A stretch of 64,000 nucleotides of DNA from Mesorhizobium sp. M9A.F.Ca.ET.002.03.1.2 (GCF_003952365.1 NZ_CP034443.1:606001-670000), one strand, 5' to 3'. Positions 42,450 to 54,732 are shown, counted from the first letter of the stretch. Translations and numbers: made by a program. The notes: generated by a model from the sequence alone, not told the origin.

Positions 42450-43304
42450 TCAATCAGCGAATTTGAAAAGATCCGTGGTGTAGTCCGGGTATGCGTCCAG
42501 ACTGTCGAAAAGGCCGGCCAGGTCAGGGGTGTCCGCCAATATTCCGGACAAGACCAGCGCCGTCGCCACGCCGGCACCAATCCCACCGGCGATATCGTGT
42601 TCGACGCTGTCGCCGACACAGACCACGCTGCTGCGGTCAGGGTTGCCCGCCACCGCCAGCGCGGCGCCGAAGATCGGCGCGTAGGGCTTGCCGATGCGGG
42701 TGACGCTGCCACCGAGGCTCTCGTAGAGATCCGCCAATCGGCCGGCGCCAAAGCGAGGCCCCACTGCCGTCAGCATGATCTTGTCGGGGTTGGTGCAGAA
42801 GCATGGCACCTGCCGCGCCGCTGCCGGTGCAAAAAGTCTGCGATAGTGGTCGATGTCGTAGCGGTCGCCCTCACTGGCGGCGATCAGCACCAGCTCGGCA
42901 TCGTCGCCGTCGCCGGTCAACGCGATAGGCAGACCTTCAATCGCCGAGCGGTCGCCTTCACGGCTGATCAACAGGCACTTTGTGTTTGGGCGCAGCTTTC
43001 CGGATACCGCCATTTCTTGAAAGGAGCGCCACGCGATCTCGCCGGAAGAGACAAAGTGATCCCAGCTTCCCGGTTCGAAACCGAGCTTCTGCAGGCGAGT
43101 CTCGTTGGGCCGCGCACGCCTGCCGGAGTTCGAGACCAGCACAATCGTCTTGCCTGCACGCTTCAGCGCCGACAAGGCCTCCACAGCGCCTGGATAGGGG
43201 CTTGTGCCGTCGTGCAGCACGCCGAACTGATCGAGCAGGAACACCTGATAGCGCTCAACTAGCGCTCCGATGCCGTCGAGATGTTCAATTGTTTTCGTGC
43301 TCAC
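42450..43304 (-). CDS. HAD-superfamily subclass IIA phosphatase (TIGR01459-like)
   Basis: 284 residues. Motif I is [20 protein letters not shown], with the nucleophile Asp but Phe instead of the second Asp, as in the TIGR01459 subgroup. Motif II is [14 protein letters not shown]. Motif III/IV is [20 protein letters not shown]. Members of the NagD-like group dephosphorylate sugar phosphates. It overlaps the kinase gene by four bases and ends a three-gene operon (aldolase, kinase, phosphatase). Confidence 0.87.
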   Translation of the reverse strand: MSTKTIEHLDGIGALVERYQVFLLDQFGVLHDGTSPYPGAVEALSALKRAGKTIVLVSNSGRRARPNETRLQKLGFEPGSWDHFVSSGEIAWRSFQEMAVSGKLRPNTKCLLISREGDRSAIEGLPIALTGDGDDAELVLIAASEGDRYDIDHYRRLFAPAAARQVPCFCTNPDKIMLTAVGPRFGAGRLADLYESLGGSVTRIGKPYAPIFGAALAVAGNPDRSSVVCVGDSVEHDIAGGIGAGVATALVLSGILADTPDLAGLFDSLDAYPDYTTDLFKFAD

Positions 43305-44587
43305 AAAAGCCCCGCTTCGATTGCGCCCATCAGCGCCAGCCGCGCGGTGCCGGCGGCGGCCTCGTCCGAAAGCGCAGGTAGAAAACCGACGCCCAGCTTG
43401 CGCTGCCGGATCGCGGTCCAGACGGGATTTGCCGCACCGCCGCCGACACTTCTGACCGAGATCAGCCGAGGCGCGCCGAGCTCGGCAAGCCGGCGATAGC
43501 CGAGCGCCTCGATCCCAGCAATGCCCTCCAACATCGCTTTCAGATAGTCGGCGTCGTCAGCAGGCCGCGGCGTCAGTCGTGGCGGCAGGGCAGGATCGGC
43601 TACGGGGAAGCGTTCGCCGACCGCAGGAAGCGGATAGTAGTCGAGGCCCGTCTCCGTCATGGGGTCGATCGTCGCACTCAACTCGATGATGCGCGCGAGA
43701 GGGAAATGCTGTGCCAGCACCTTGCCGCCGGAATTCGACGCGCCACCCGCCAGATAGGCATCTCCCAGCCTATGGCTGTAGATGCCGAACTGCGGTGCCG
43801 AGATCGGCCGGTCGGACAGGATCTTGATGGTCAGCGAGGACCCCAGCGCGGTGACGCCGTCGCCAACTGCTGCGGCACCCGTCGCCAGGAACGAGGCGCA
43901 ACCATCCGTCGTCCCTGCGACCACAGCGACGTCGCGCGCCAGGCCGAACAGGTCAGCGGCGCTTGCGGTTAGCGTGCCGGCGACATCGCCCGGCCTGACG
44001 ACACCAGGCAGCAATGCCATGCGCATGCCGGTCGCCGCGATCCAGTCCGGCCAGCGACGTGCCTCGACGTCGTAGCCGGATTTCAGGGCATTGTTCTCGT
44101 CGCTGATGTCGAAGCGACCGGACAACTGCCCCGCGATCCAGTCGGCCTGGTGCAGCACCGCGGCGACGCCAGGCAGGCGCTGGAACCACAGCGCCTTGGC
44201 GAGACCGGACGTCGCCCCAAGAGCTGCGCTCGCTGCCGGCGCCTCGCGCGCGATCACGGCCAGAATGGCGTCGTCGTCAACCTTGTCGTTGTACATCAGC
44301 GGTTCGGCCAGCGGCCGCCCGGCGCCGTCGACCGGCAGCAGCGTGCCCGAAGTGCCGTCGACGGCGATCGACCGCACCGCCGCCCGATCGATGCGCGAAA
44401 GCAGTTCCGTCAGCGCCGCGCCGACCGCTGACCACCACGCTGAGGGATCGCGGGCGTTCTGGCCAAATCTGTCGAGTGGAACGGCGGAATGCGCGGCAAT
44501 CGAAAAGTCCGGGCGCATGGCGACGGCGCGCGCACCGGATGTGCCGATGTCGATGCCGATCGAAAGCGGGCCGACCGAAAGCGCCAT
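43301..44587 (-). CDS. FGGY-family carbohydrate kinase
   Basis: 428 residues from the ATG at 44587, one base after the aldolase stop. The ATPase-fold opening is [20 protein letters not shown]; further FGGY landmarks are [40 protein letters not shown] and [20 protein letters not shown]. It is shorter than xylulokinase (about 480) but has all the main blocks. It phosphorylates a ketose or polyol, whose product the neighbouring aldolase probably cleaves. No specific substrate is assigned. Confidence 0.88.
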   Translation of the reverse strand: MALSVGPLSIGIDIGTSGARAVAMRPDFSIAAHSAVPLDRFGQNARDPSAWWSAVGAALTELLSRIDRAAVRSIAVDGTSGTLLPVDGAGRPLAEPLMYNDKVDDDAILAVIAREAPAASAALGATSGLAKALWFQRLPGVAAVLHQADWIAGQLSGRFDISDENNALKSGYDVEARRWPDWIAATGMRMALLPGVVRPGDVAGTLTASAADLFGLARDVAVVAGTTDGCASFLATGAAAVGDGVTALGSSLTIKILSDRPISAPQFGIYSHRLGDAYLAGGASNSGGKVLAQHFPLARIIELSATIDPMTETGLDYYPLPAVGERFPVADPALPPRLTPRPADDADYLKAMLEGIAGIEALGYRRLAELGAPRLISVRSVGGGAANPVWTAIRQRKLGVGFLPALSDEAAAGTARLALMGAIEAGLL

Positions 44588-44588
44588 G

Positions 44589-45631
44589 TCAGCTGCCGGC
44601 TGCATTGAGTTTCTGGCGATATTGCTCGGCGTCCCAGTTGACCAGTTCGTCATTCTCGGCGGCGGTGAGATAGTTCAGCTTGGCCGCGACGTCGACCCGT
44701 GCCGTCACGTCGGCAAGGCAGCGTTGCATGGCGTCTGCGCCGGCGCTGGCGTCGCCGCGCATCAGAACGCCAAGCCCGGGGAACAGGATCGCCACGGGTG
44801 CCGTGCCGCACCGTTCGGTGACGCGCTTCACGTCCTCGCCGGGTCTCGCCACGACCGAACCCTGGCCGAGAAAGATGACGTGATCGGGATAGAGGCTGCC
44901 CCCAGACGCCATGCGGCAGCTTTCGGGATCGATCGCGGCCGCATGCGCTTCGACGTCCATCGGCAGTCTGTAGCCGGGGTTACCGGCGAGCGCCGTCAAT
45001 GCCGCAATGTCGGGCTCCGCCACCTCGCGCGGCGGCCGCACCAGAAGTCGTGTGACGCGATTGAGCAGCGCCTCGGCGCCGGCGACGGTCTCGGCTGCGA
45101 CGACCAGGCCGTGATTGGCAAGGATCAGCACATCGACCCCCTGCCGAAGGCGTTCGGCAATGCCCTGGGCAAGCGGCAGGCCCGGTCGGCGATAAGGGAC
45201 ATACGCCCATTCGAGGCCATCGAGGCGCTTGGCGACCTGAGCCTCGCAGTCGGCCTGTACGGCGAGCGAAATGGTGTCGACGCAGTGGACATGCAGAACG
45301 ACGCGCTGCGGCATCAGGGCGTGAACCGTGGTCTCGATCGAGGGACGCAGCTTGCGGATGTTGAGGTTCTCGATGGCGAAGGCCTGCGGCTGATCGGCGG
45401 CCGGGTCGCGCTGTTCGACGGCGCTCAGCAGCGGGGGATCGCCACGGGAACCATGATATCCTGCGCGAGCGCATCCTTCAGCCAAGTACCGGAAGCCTTG
45501 ATCCAAAGCGTTTCGCCAGCTTTCAGCGAAGTGTTGCCGCCAGCGGCCTGGGTCAAATGCGGGTCGCGTCCGATGCTGGCCGAGAGCGACCGCAAGGCAG
45601 CCAGTTCCTGCGCATCCGCATAGGTTGCCAT
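44589..45631 (-). pseudogene. Class II aldolase/adducin-family protein, frameshifted
   Basis: The ATG at 45631 follows a strong GGAGGA and reads MATYADAQELAALRSLSASI with the aldolase motif AAGGNTSLKAGETLWIKASG. It stops after VPVAIPRC. The rest continues in another frame: PPLLSAVEQRDPAADQPQAF, the zinc ligands in VVLHVHCVDTIS and the third His in ILANHGLVVAAET. The shift falls at a run of five G on the plus strand (45433-45437); one more base there would restore a 347-residue protein reading AIPPLLSA. Everything else is intact, so this is either a sequencing error, a recent mutation or a slippery site. Confidence 0.85.
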
Positions 45632-45704
45632 CGAAATTCCTCCACAAACCGGCCGCGTGGCCACGGCTTTGGATGTCCCGTTGCCGGGATAACGACTGAC
45701 GCTT

Positions 45705-45788
45705 GTATCGCAGATACGAGTAAGTTACGTCAACAGTGATCTTATCCCGTCAAATCGAGCTTGCAATCTGCGATGTGTTGAGTAAGTT
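45705..45788. promoter_or_regulatory. DeoR-type operator region
   Basis: The divergent gap between the aldolase and the DeoR gene has the palindrome GTATC-GCA-GATAC (45705-45717), directly followed by GAGTAAGTT, and a second GAGTAAGTT at 45780-45788. An inverted TCGCAGAT/ATCTGCGA pair also spans the two. Repeated half-sites around promoters are usual for DeoR-family repressors. Confidence 0.5.
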
Positions 45789-45831
45789 GCACCAATTGCC
45801 GTGGCAAAATGGCATTCCGGGAGGGTATCCG

Positions 45832-46614
45832 TTGAGCGACTCCGGCCGCCAGCGTCAGATCGTCGAGTTGTTGCGGGATCGCCCTTTCGCCTCGGTGCGC
45901 GAGTTGCAGGAGCGGCTCGGCGTGTCGGCTGCGACGGTGCGTCGCGATATCGACAAGATCGATGAGGCCGGCGAAGCACGGAAGGTCTACGGCGGCATCT
46001 CGGCGCTCGATGGCGCTTCACAGGCCAGTGTCGCCTATGCCAGACCCTATGACGAGAACCGCGATCTCGCGGTCGAGGCCAAGCGGCAGATCGCCGCTCT
46101 CGCCGCGACCCTGGTACGCGATGGCGACGCCGTCATCGTGCATGGCGGTTCGACCTGCTTCCATCTCGGCGCCAAGCTCGCCGACCGCAACATCCGGCTC
46201 TATACCAACTCGATGCCGCTCGTGGCCTATTTGAGCGACCACGGCCATTGCAGCCTGACGGTTGCCGGCGGTGAACTGCATCGCGAGCCTGGCATCATCC
46301 ATTCGCTTACCCAGGCCGTGCCCTTCTACGCATCGAAGTTCTTTCTTGGCGCGCAAGGCATCGGCCAGGAAGGCGTGCTGGAATCGCATCCGCTGCTGGT
46401 CCGCTCCATCGTCGAACTCAGTCTCTGCGCCGACCAGATCGTGGTGCTGGCCGACAGCCGCAAACTGTCGATCCACGCGCGCAATGTCGCGCTGCCCCTG
46501 TCCCGCATCGGCACGCTGGTGACCGACGACGACCTGTCCGATGCCGACGCACGCATGCTGGAAGACGCCGGCGTCACGGTGCGGATCGCCTCCTCCTCGG
46601 GAGCCCTCCAGTGA
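45832..46614 (+). CDS. DeoR-family transcriptional regulator
   Basis: 260 residues. I use the TTG at 45832 because GGGAGGG lies 6 bp ahead and the product then starts at the family's usual point (LSDSGRQRQIVELLRD). An upstream start at 45736 would add an unrelated 32-residue leader. Helix-turn-helix: SVRELQERLGVSAATVRRDI. The sugar-phosphate-binding C-terminal domain shows DAVIVHGGSTCFHLGAKLAD and FFLGAQGIGQEGVLESHPLL. It is divergent from the aldolase operon and first gene of the kinase-ABC importer operon, so it likely controls both. Confidence 0.9.
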   Translation: MSDSGRQRQIVELLRDRPFASVRELQERLGVSAATVRRDIDKIDEAGEARKVYGGISALDGASQASVAYARPYDENRDLAVEAKRQIAALAATLVRDGDAVIVHGGSTCFHLGAKLADRNIRLYTNSMPLVAYLSDHGHCSLTVAGGELHREPGIIHSLTQAVPFYASKFFLGAQGIGQEGVLESHPLLVRSIVELSLCADQIVVLADSRKLSIHARNVALPLSRIGTLVTDDDLSDADARMLEDAGVTVRIASSSGALQ

Positions 46615-47986
46615 AGGTGGCCGTCCTCGACTTCGGCAAGACCAATTCGAAGCTGTTCGTCTTCGGTCAGGACGGGCGTATCCTCTGCGAGCGCCGGACC
46701 CAGCCGAACTGGACGCGCAAGGGCGGCTTCAGCGTGCTCGACGAGACGGCGCTTCACGATTGGGCGGCTCGCGCCGTCGGCGAGGCGGTCGACATCCATG
46801 GCGTAGAGGGGCTGATGGTTTCGGGCCATGGCTGCACCTTTGCCTTGGTTGACGATGCGTCGCTGACGCATCCGATCCTTGACTACGAGCAGGAGCCGCC
46901 GGCTGAGATTGCCGCGCAGATCGATCGCCGCATTCCGGATTTTGCCGAAACCTTCTCGCCGCTCCTGCCGCTCGGTTTCAACTACGGTCGCCACATGCTG
47001 TGGCTGAAGACGGTGCAACCCAGCGCGTTCGCTGCGGCGAAATCGATCCTCGGCTATCCGCAATACTGGAGCTGGCGCTTTGCCGGCCGGGCAGTCTCGG
47101 AAGTGTCCTATCTCGGCTGCCACTCGCATCTGTGGGCGCCGCGCAAAAGTGATTTCAGTTCGCTGGTCGACGCCGAGGGCTGGCGCGGCCAGATGCCCGC
47201 CTTCGAGCGTGCCGGCGCGGTCATCGGCGAGCAGCGCTTCGGCGAGTCGACACGGCCGATCGCTGTCCACAACGGCGTCCATGACAGCAATGCGGCGCTC
47301 CATGCCTATCGTCGGCAGGAGCTTGGCCCGGTCACCGTCGTCTCGACCGGCACCTGGGTCGTCGTGCTCAATCCGGACTGCCCTCTCGACGCGCTCGATC
47401 GTGACCGCGACATGCTCGTCAATGTCGATGTCGATGGCGACCCGGTGCCGACCATCCGCTTCATGGGCGGGCGTGAATTCGCGACGATCAGCGCCGGCTG
47501 GCAGGGCGCGATCGCCCGCTCCACGCTTCAGCAGGTGATCGACGCCGGCATCATGGCGCTGCCGAGCTTCGCGCCGGGTGGGCCGATGCCTGGCCATCCC
47601 GGCGAGTTGGTCGGACGCACACCCGGCGCGAACGAGCGTGCGGCTGTGGCGCTGCTCTATGTCGCGCTGATGGTCGATCTGTGTCTCGACCTGATCCACT
47701 CGAGCAACACCGTAATCGTCGATGGCGGGCTGAACAGCGGCGGAATGCTTGCCAGCCTGCTGGCTGAGCTTCGCCCCGGCCAGGCCTTCATGCAAGGCGC
47801 CACGCTGGAGGGCAGCGCCACCGGAGCGGCGGCTCTTGCCTTCGAGAGCGTCGGACACGAATTTGCCGCCGAGGCGCCGGAGCCTGTTCGTGCATCGAGC
47901 TTCACCGGACTTGCCCGGTATCGCGACAGCTGGCGCGGCCTTGCCGCCGATCGGGGCGCCGCCGGCGTAGCAGCGGGAGATGCGCG

Positions 47987-47990
<4 letters not shown>
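46611..47990 (+). CDS. FGGY-family carbohydrate kinase (rhamnulokinase/fuculokinase-like)
   Basis: 459 residues, start overlapping the DeoR stop by four bases. The fold opening is [20 protein letters not shown], and DFGKTN is the rhamnulokinase/L-fuculokinase version of the phosphate-1 motif. Others: [39 protein letters not shown] (adenosine-binding side) and [20 protein letters not shown]. It differs greatly from the other kinase across the DeoR gene, so the locus phosphorylates two different sugars or one sugar at two steps. Substrate not assigned. Confidence 0.87.
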
Positions 47991-49527
<1,537 letters not shown>

Positions 49528-49531
<4 letters not shown>

Positions 49532-50520
49532 CCGACAAGGCAACCGAGATGAGCGACCAGGCTGTCGGCAGGAACCGGCGGCTGCGCACCGCCTTCGCCG
49601 CCCTTGGCATGCTGCCGGTCCTGATGCTTTTGGCGGCCGGCTTCCAGTTCATCAACCCGCGCTTCCTCACCGAGACCAACCTGTTGATCGTCACGCAGCA
49701 ATCGTCGATCAACATCGTGCTTGCGGCCGGCATGACCTTCGTCATCCTCACCGGCGGCATCGACCTGTCCGTCGGCTCGATCCTTGCCGCGTCGGCGATG
49801 GTGGCGGTGATTGTGTCGCTGGTGCCGGAGTGGGGCATGCTCGGCGTGCCGGCGGCCATTCTGGTCGGCCTCGGCTTCGGCGTCATCAACGGGCTGCTCG
49901 TCGCCTACATCAAGCTGCCGCCCTTCATCGTCACGCTGGGTTCGCTGACCGCCGTGCGCGGCGTCGCCCGCCTGCTCGGCCAGGACACCACGGTGTTCAA
50001 CTCGGACCTGCCGTTCGACTTCATCGGCAACGGTTCGCTGTTCGGCATCCCCTGGCTGGTCATCATCGCTTTGTCGGTCGTGGTGCTGTCCTGGCTGGTG
50101 CTCAAGCGCACCGTGCTCGGCACCTGGATCTACGCCGTCGGCGGCAATGCCGAGGCCGCCCGCCTCACCGGCATCAAGGTGCCGCTGGTGCTGCTCTTCG
50201 TCTATGGCGTTTCCGGCCTCCTGGCCGGCCTTGGCGGCGCCATGTCGGCGGCCCGGCTCTACGCGGCCAACGGGCTGCAGCTTGGGCAGTCCTACGAACT
50301 CGATGCCATTGCCGCGGTCATTCTCGGCGGCACCAGCTTCGTCGGCGGCGTCGGCTCGATCTGGGGCACGCTGATCGGCGGCCTGATCATAGCGGTGCTC
50401 TCCAACGGGCTCATCCTGGCCGGTGTTTCGGACATCTGGCAGTACATCATCAAGGGATTGGTCATCATCGTGGCGGTCGCCCTCGACCGCTACAGGCTCC
50501 AAGCAGGAGCAAGAACGTGA
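49528..50520 (+). CDS. Monosaccharide ABC importer permease (RbsC-like)
   Basis: 330 residues with about ten membrane helices. Family landmarks are the early [56 protein letters not shown] and [20 protein letters not shown]. These last two blocks contact the ATPase and are typical of RbsC/XylH permeases. It overlaps the RbsA-like stop by four bases. A single RbsC-like permease would dimerise to form the channel. Confidence 0.93.
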
Positions 50521-50598
50521 TTGGCCTTAGTCGCCGGCGTCAACGACCCGGTTTCATGTAACGCACCGTGAGAGGCGCGGGGCATCAGGAGGAAAGCA

Positions 50599-51537
50599 AT
50601 GAAGACTATCGTTAAACTGCTCTGCGGCGTTGTCCTCGCGGCCGTCGCCATCGCACCGGCTTCGGCCAAGGATCTGAACAAGGTCGGCATCTCGGTCGGC
50701 CTGCTCGGCAACCCCTTCTTCGTCGCCACCATCAAGGGCATCGAGGACGCCGCCAAGAAGATCAATCCGAATGTCGAGGTGACGTCGGTGTCGGCCGACT
50801 ACGACCTCAACAAGCAGGTCTCGCAAGTCGATTCGTTCATCGCCGCCGGCGTCGACGTGATCATGCTCAACGCCGTCGATGCCAAGGCGATCGCGCCGGC
50901 GGTGAAGAAGGCGCAAGCCGCGGGCATCGTGGTTGCCGCCTTCGACGTTTCGGCGCCTGGTGCCGACGTCACCGTGATGACCAACAACGTCAAGGCCGGC
51001 GAAGCGGCCTGCCAGTATCTGGTCGACCAGACCGGCGGCAAGGGTGACTATGTCATCCTGAACGGCCCGGCATCGTCGTCGATCCTGGAGCGAGTGAAAG
51101 GCTGCAAGGACGTGCTTGCGCAGCACCCGGATATCAAGATCCTCTCCGACGACCAGAATGCTGAAGGCTCGCGCGACGGCGGGCTGAAGGTATTCCAGTC
51201 GCTGCTGACCCGTTTCGACAAGATCGACGCGGTGTTTGCCATCAATGATCCGACGGCGATCGGCGCCCAGCTTGCGGCCAAGCAGCTCAACCGCTCCGAA
51301 TTCATCTTCACCGCGGTCGACGGCGCGCCCGACATCGAGAAGGAACTCTCGTCCGGGACATCGATGATCAAGGCCTCGGCTTCGCAGGACCCCTATGTGA
51401 TGGCCGGCCAGTCGCTGCAGATGGCGGCTGAAGTGCTCGCCGGCAAAAAGCCGGCCGAGGCGACGGTGCTGCTCGACCCGCAGCTGATCACAGCCGAGAA
51501 CCTGAAGGACTACAAGGGCTGGACCGCGGCCCGCTAA
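50599..51537 (+). CDS. Monosaccharide ABC importer periplasmic binding protein (RbsB-like)
   Basis: 312 residues. Signal peptide of 23 residues (MKTIVKLLCGVVLAAVAIAP, cleavage after SA). The mature part follows the type I periplasmic sugar-binding fold: KVGISVGLLGNPFFVATIKG, QVDSFIAAGVDVIMLNAVDA, IDAVFAINDPTAIGAQLAAK and FTAVDGAPDIEKELSSG. The Asp/Asn residues in these strands hold sugar hydroxyls. GGAGGAAAG precedes the ATG. A hairpin terminator follows the gene. Confidence 0.93.
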   Translation: MKTIVKLLCGVVLAAVAIAPASAKDLNKVGISVGLLGNPFFVATIKGIEDAAKKINPNVEVTSVSADYDLNKQVSQVDSFIAAGVDVIMLNAVDAKAIAPAVKKAQAAGIVVAAFDVSAPGADVTVMTNNVKAGEAACQYLVDQTGGKGDYVILNGPASSSILERVKGCKDVLAQHPDIKILSDDQNAEGSRDGGLKVFQSLLTRFDKIDAVFAINDPTAIGAQLAAKQLNRSEFIFTAVDGAPDIEKELSSGTSMIKASASQDPYVMAGQSLQMAAEVLAGKKPAEATVLLDPQLITAENLKDYKGWTAAR

Positions 51538-51550
51538 GCCTCCCAAGGCT

Positions 51551-51584
51551 GGTGCGGCCGGGAGGACCGGCCGCACCACTTTTT
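51551..51584 (+). terminator. Rho-independent terminator after the RbsB-like gene
   Basis: Perfect 11-bp stem GGTGCGGCCGG/CCGGCCGCACC with a 5-base loop, followed by ACTTTTTG. It ends the DeoR-kinase-importer transcript, although the epimerase gene 60 bp further on could be reached by readthrough. Confidence 0.85.
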
Positions 51585-51644
51585 GTTTGAGCATCGGAAT
51601 CGGTTCACATCCGATGCTCTCACCTGCAGCACGTGGAGACGATC

Positions 51645-52538
51645 ATGTCGCGCATTGGAATCCATTCTTTCGTCTGGTCGGCGAGTTCGGCGCAAGGCGA
51701 CCTCGAGCGCACGCTGGCCAACACCAAAGAGGCCGGCTTCGACCTGATAGAATTCTCCTACCTCGACCCTGCCAATGTCGACATCGCCAAGCTGGCCAAG
51801 CGCATCGACGACCTCGATCTCGGCGTGGCGATCAGCATCGGGCTACCGGCCGACGGCGACATTTCAAGCGCTGACAAGGCGATTGCCGCGCACGGCGTCG
51901 AAATCCTGGAACGCACGATCGCGCTCACCCGCGATCTCGGCGGCCGGAAGGTCGCCGGCATCCTCTCGACCAGCCACGGATTGCAGACTGAGGCGCCGAC
52001 GCGCGATCAATGGAACCGCAGTGCAGGCACGCTTGCCCAGGTCGCGGAGACGGCCAAGGCCGCCGGCGTCACGCTCAACCTCGAGATCGTCAACCGCTTC
52101 GAAAGCAATCTGCTCAACACCGCCGCGCAAGGGCTGGCCTTCATCGAGGACACCGGCTCCGACAACATCTTCCTGCATCTCGACACTTTCCACATGAACA
52201 TCGAGGAGGCCGATGTCGGACTGGCCATCCGCCACGCCGCGAAGAAGATCGGCTATGTCCATATCGGCGAGAGCCATCGCGGCTTCCTCGGCACCGGCAA
52301 CATCGACTTCGCTGCGATCTTCGATGCGCTGACGGCGGTCGGCTATGGCGACGACCTCAGCTTCGAGTCCTTCTCGTCGGAGATCGTCGACGAGAAGCTG
52401 TCGAAGAAAACCGCCATCTGGCGCAATCTGTGGACCGACAATATGGAGCTGGCCCGGCATGCGCGCCGCTTCATCGCCATCGGGCTGGAGACGGCACGGC
52501 GCAAGGCCGAGCTTGTTTCATCAAGCCATCGACCTTAG
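51645..52538 (+). CDS. TIM-barrel sugar 3-epimerase/isomerase (tagatose-3-epimerase-like)
   Basis: 297 residues from the ATG at 51645. It has the full set of ketose 3-epimerase residues: LNLEIVNRFESNLLNTAAQG (Glu), LHLDTFHMNIEEADVG (Asp, His), YVHIGESHRGFLGTGNIDF (His, Arg) and the last Glu in LSFESFSSEI. Compared with the two other such genes in this window it is closest to the D-tagatose/D-psicose type. Downstream of the sugar importer and kinase, it most likely converts the imported ketose before or after phosphorylation. Confidence 0.88.
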   Translation: MSRIGIHSFVWSASSAQGDLERTLANTKEAGFDLIEFSYLDPANVDIAKLAKRIDDLDLGVAISIGLPADGDISSADKAIAAHGVEILERTIALTRDLGGRKVAGILSTSHGLQTEAPTRDQWNRSAGTLAQVAETAKAAGVTLNLEIVNRFESNLLNTAAQGLAFIEDTGSDNIFLHLDTFHMNIEEADVGLAIRHAAKKIGYVHIGESHRGFLGTGNIDFAAIFDALTAVGYGDDLSFESFSSEIVDEKLSKKTAIWRNLWTDNMELARHARRFIAIGLETARRKAELVSSSHRP

Positions 52539-52635
52539 CACCACCCGACACGGGCGTGACGCCCAAACATCAGACTCAAAAGTGGGCACCGGTTACATAC
52601 GAAAATCCCAAGTTCTCGTTCCCGGTTGGCGATCC

Positions 52636-53818
52636 TCAGGCCAGCCCGAAACGCTCCACGGCGCGCATGATGCCGCGCAGCTCGGCGAGGCCTTTCAGGC
52701 GGCCGATCAACGAGTATCCGGGATTGATCCTGGTCTTGCCGATATCGTCGGCGAGCAGATGGCCATGATCGGGACGCATGGGGATCCGCCAGTCGGCGCG
52801 GCCTTCCTTGCGGCGACGCGTCTCTTCCTGCATCAAAGCGAGGATGACATGCGCCATGTCGGTGCCGCCCTCCAGATGCTCGGCTTCATAGAAGGAGCCG
52901 TCATCCTCAATGGTTACATTGCGCAGATGGACGAAATGGATCCGGTCGGCGAATTCCTTGACCATGCCGACAATGTCGTTGTCTGCACGCGTACCGTACG
53001 AGCCGGTGCAGAATGTCAGGCCGTTCGCCGGGCTGTCGACGGCGCCGAGGATGAAACGGGCGTCCTCGGCGGTCGAAACGATCCGTGGCAAGCCATAGAG
53101 CGAGAATGGCGGGTCGTCGGGATGGATGCACATGCGCACTCCCTCCTGCTCGGCCACTGGAATGATCTCGCGCAAAAACCAGGCAAGATTGTCGCGCAAC
53201 TCCCTCGGCCCGATCGAGTCATATTCCGCCAATGCCTCGCGAAAACTGTCACGATTATAGCTGCGCTGTCGCCGGCAGGCCAGCAATGAGATTGCGCTCG
53301 ATCCTGTCGATCCGCTCGTCGCTCAGCGCCTTGAAACGCAATTCCGCTTCCGCGATACGTGCCGCGCTGTAGCTGGCCTCGGCATTCCTGCGCTTCAGGA
53401 CGAACAGGTCGTATGCCGCAAAATCGATCGCGTCGAAACGCAGGGCGTAGCCCGTCGTTGGAAGTCGATAGGCAAGATCGGTGCGGGTCCAGTCGACCAC
53501 AGGCATGAAGTTGTAACAGATGGTCCTTATGCCGGCTTTCGCCAGCGCGCGGATGGTATCCTTGTACCAGTCCGCGTAACGCTGCCTTTCCGCCGAACCG
53601 GTCTTGATCGAATTGTGGACGGGAATGCTCTCCACGACAGACCACGTCAGCCCTTCGGCCTCGATGATCCGCTTGCGCTCCAGTATGCTGTCGAGCGGCC
53701 ACGCGCGCCCGTCATAGATGTCGTGCAAGGCCGTCACCACACCCGTCGCGCCCGCCTGCTTGACATGATCGAGCGTCACCGGATCATCCGGTCCATACCA
53801 TCGCCAACATTGTTCCAT
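52636..53818 (-). pseudogene. uxuA: Mannonate dehydratase (UxuA), frameshifted
   Basis: The first part (ATG 53818) reads [20 protein letters not shown] and [20 protein letters not shown] and stops after AGLPATAQL at 53255. The second part, in another frame, continues [18 protein letters not shown], then the iron-binding region [44 protein letters not shown] and [13 protein letters not shown]. Together they give about 393 residues, the normal UxuA length, with one extra base near 53257-53275. UxuA dehydrates D-mannonate to 2-keto-3-deoxygluconate in glucuronate breakdown. All ligand residues are present, so the shift is either recent or an assembly error. Confidence 0.85.
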
Positions 53819-53851
53819 TGAGGCTTTCCCTTTGCGATAAAACAGAACCGT

Positions 53852-53867
53852 ATTGTTGGGCCACAAT
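53852..53867. promoter_or_regulatory. Possible operator between uxuA and SDR genes
   Basis: ATTGT-TGGGCC-ACAAT, perfect 5-bp arms, in the 99-bp divergent gap. GntR- or LacI-type sugar-acid regulators bind such sites, but no regulator is adjacent, so this is tentative. Confidence 0.35.
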
Positions 53868-53917
53868 GGAAGTCAAACCAAAGCCGGCTTCCGACGGCCA
53901 ATGAGGGAGTTTGAGCA

Positions 53918-54703
53918 ATGCAGGATTTCGACGGCAAGATCGCTCTGGTGACGGGGACGACCGGGATCGGGCTGGCAACCGCCAGACGTCTCGCGGCAGG
54001 CGGCGCGGCGATCATCGCCTGCGGCATCGACCGCGCGGCCAATGCGGCGATGAGAGCGGAACTGGAAAGCTCCGGCGCCGAGGCGCTGGTCATGGCCGTC
54101 GACGTCTCCGTAAAGGATCAGGTTCGCGACGCGGTCGCGGCCGGCGTCGAGCGCTTCGGCGGCCTCGATATCATCGTCAATTCCGCGGCAATCCATCCGT
54201 ATGGAACCGCGACCAGCACCGATTTCGACACCTGGAACCAGGCGATGTCCGTCAATGTCGGCTCGATCTACCTGACCACGCATTTCGGCATCCCCGAAAT
54301 GATCATGCGGGGCGGCGGGGCGATCGTCAACGTGGCTTCGGTGCAGGGCTTTGCCTGTCAGCAGAACGTCGCCGCCTATGCCACGACGAAGGGCGCTATC
54401 CACACGCTGACGCGCTCTCTGGCGCTCGACTATGCGCGCTCCGGCATCCGCGTCAATTCCGTCAGCCCAGGCTCGATCCGCTCCCCGATCCTGGAAAAGG
54501 CAGCCCGCGGCGAGAATGGCACCGATGCCGATGTCGAGGCGGCCTACAGGCGCTTCGGCGAAGCCCATCCCATCGGGCGCATCGGCGAGCCGGAAGAAGT
54601 AGCGGAACTCATCGCCTTCCTCTGTTCGTCGAAAGCCGGGTTCTGCACCGGTGCGGACTACAGGATCGATGGCGGCCTGACTGCCGGTATCGGCGTGAGG
54701 TAG
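53918..54703 (+). CDS. Short-chain dehydrogenase/reductase (SDR)
   Basis: 261 residues. Cofactor motif ALVTGTTGIGLATARRLA (TGxxxGIG), structural motif IIVNSAAIHP (NNAG-like), catalytic Ser in AIVNVASVQGFACQ and YxxxK in YATTKGAIHTLTRS. The typical end GFCTGADYRIDGGLTAGIG is present. The absence of a basic residue after the Gly-rich turn (CGIDR with an Asp) suggests NAD. Being divergent from the mannonate dehydratase gene, it could reduce fructuronate or a related keto acid, but this is inference. Confidence 0.88.
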   Translation: MQDFDGKIALVTGTTGIGLATARRLAAGGAAIIACGIDRAANAAMRAELESSGAEALVMAVDVSVKDQVRDAVAAGVERFGGLDIIVNSAAIHPYGTATSTDFDTWNQAMSVNVGSIYLTTHFGIPEMIMRGGGAIVNVASVQGFACQQNVAAYATTKGAIHTLTRSLALDYARSGIRVNSVSPGSIRSPILEKAARGENGTDADVEAAYRRFGEAHPIGRIGEPEEVAELIAFLCSSKAGFCTGADYRIDGGLTAGIGVR

Positions 54704-54732
54704 CGCCTGCGCCACGTTTGAGCGGTTAGCGT

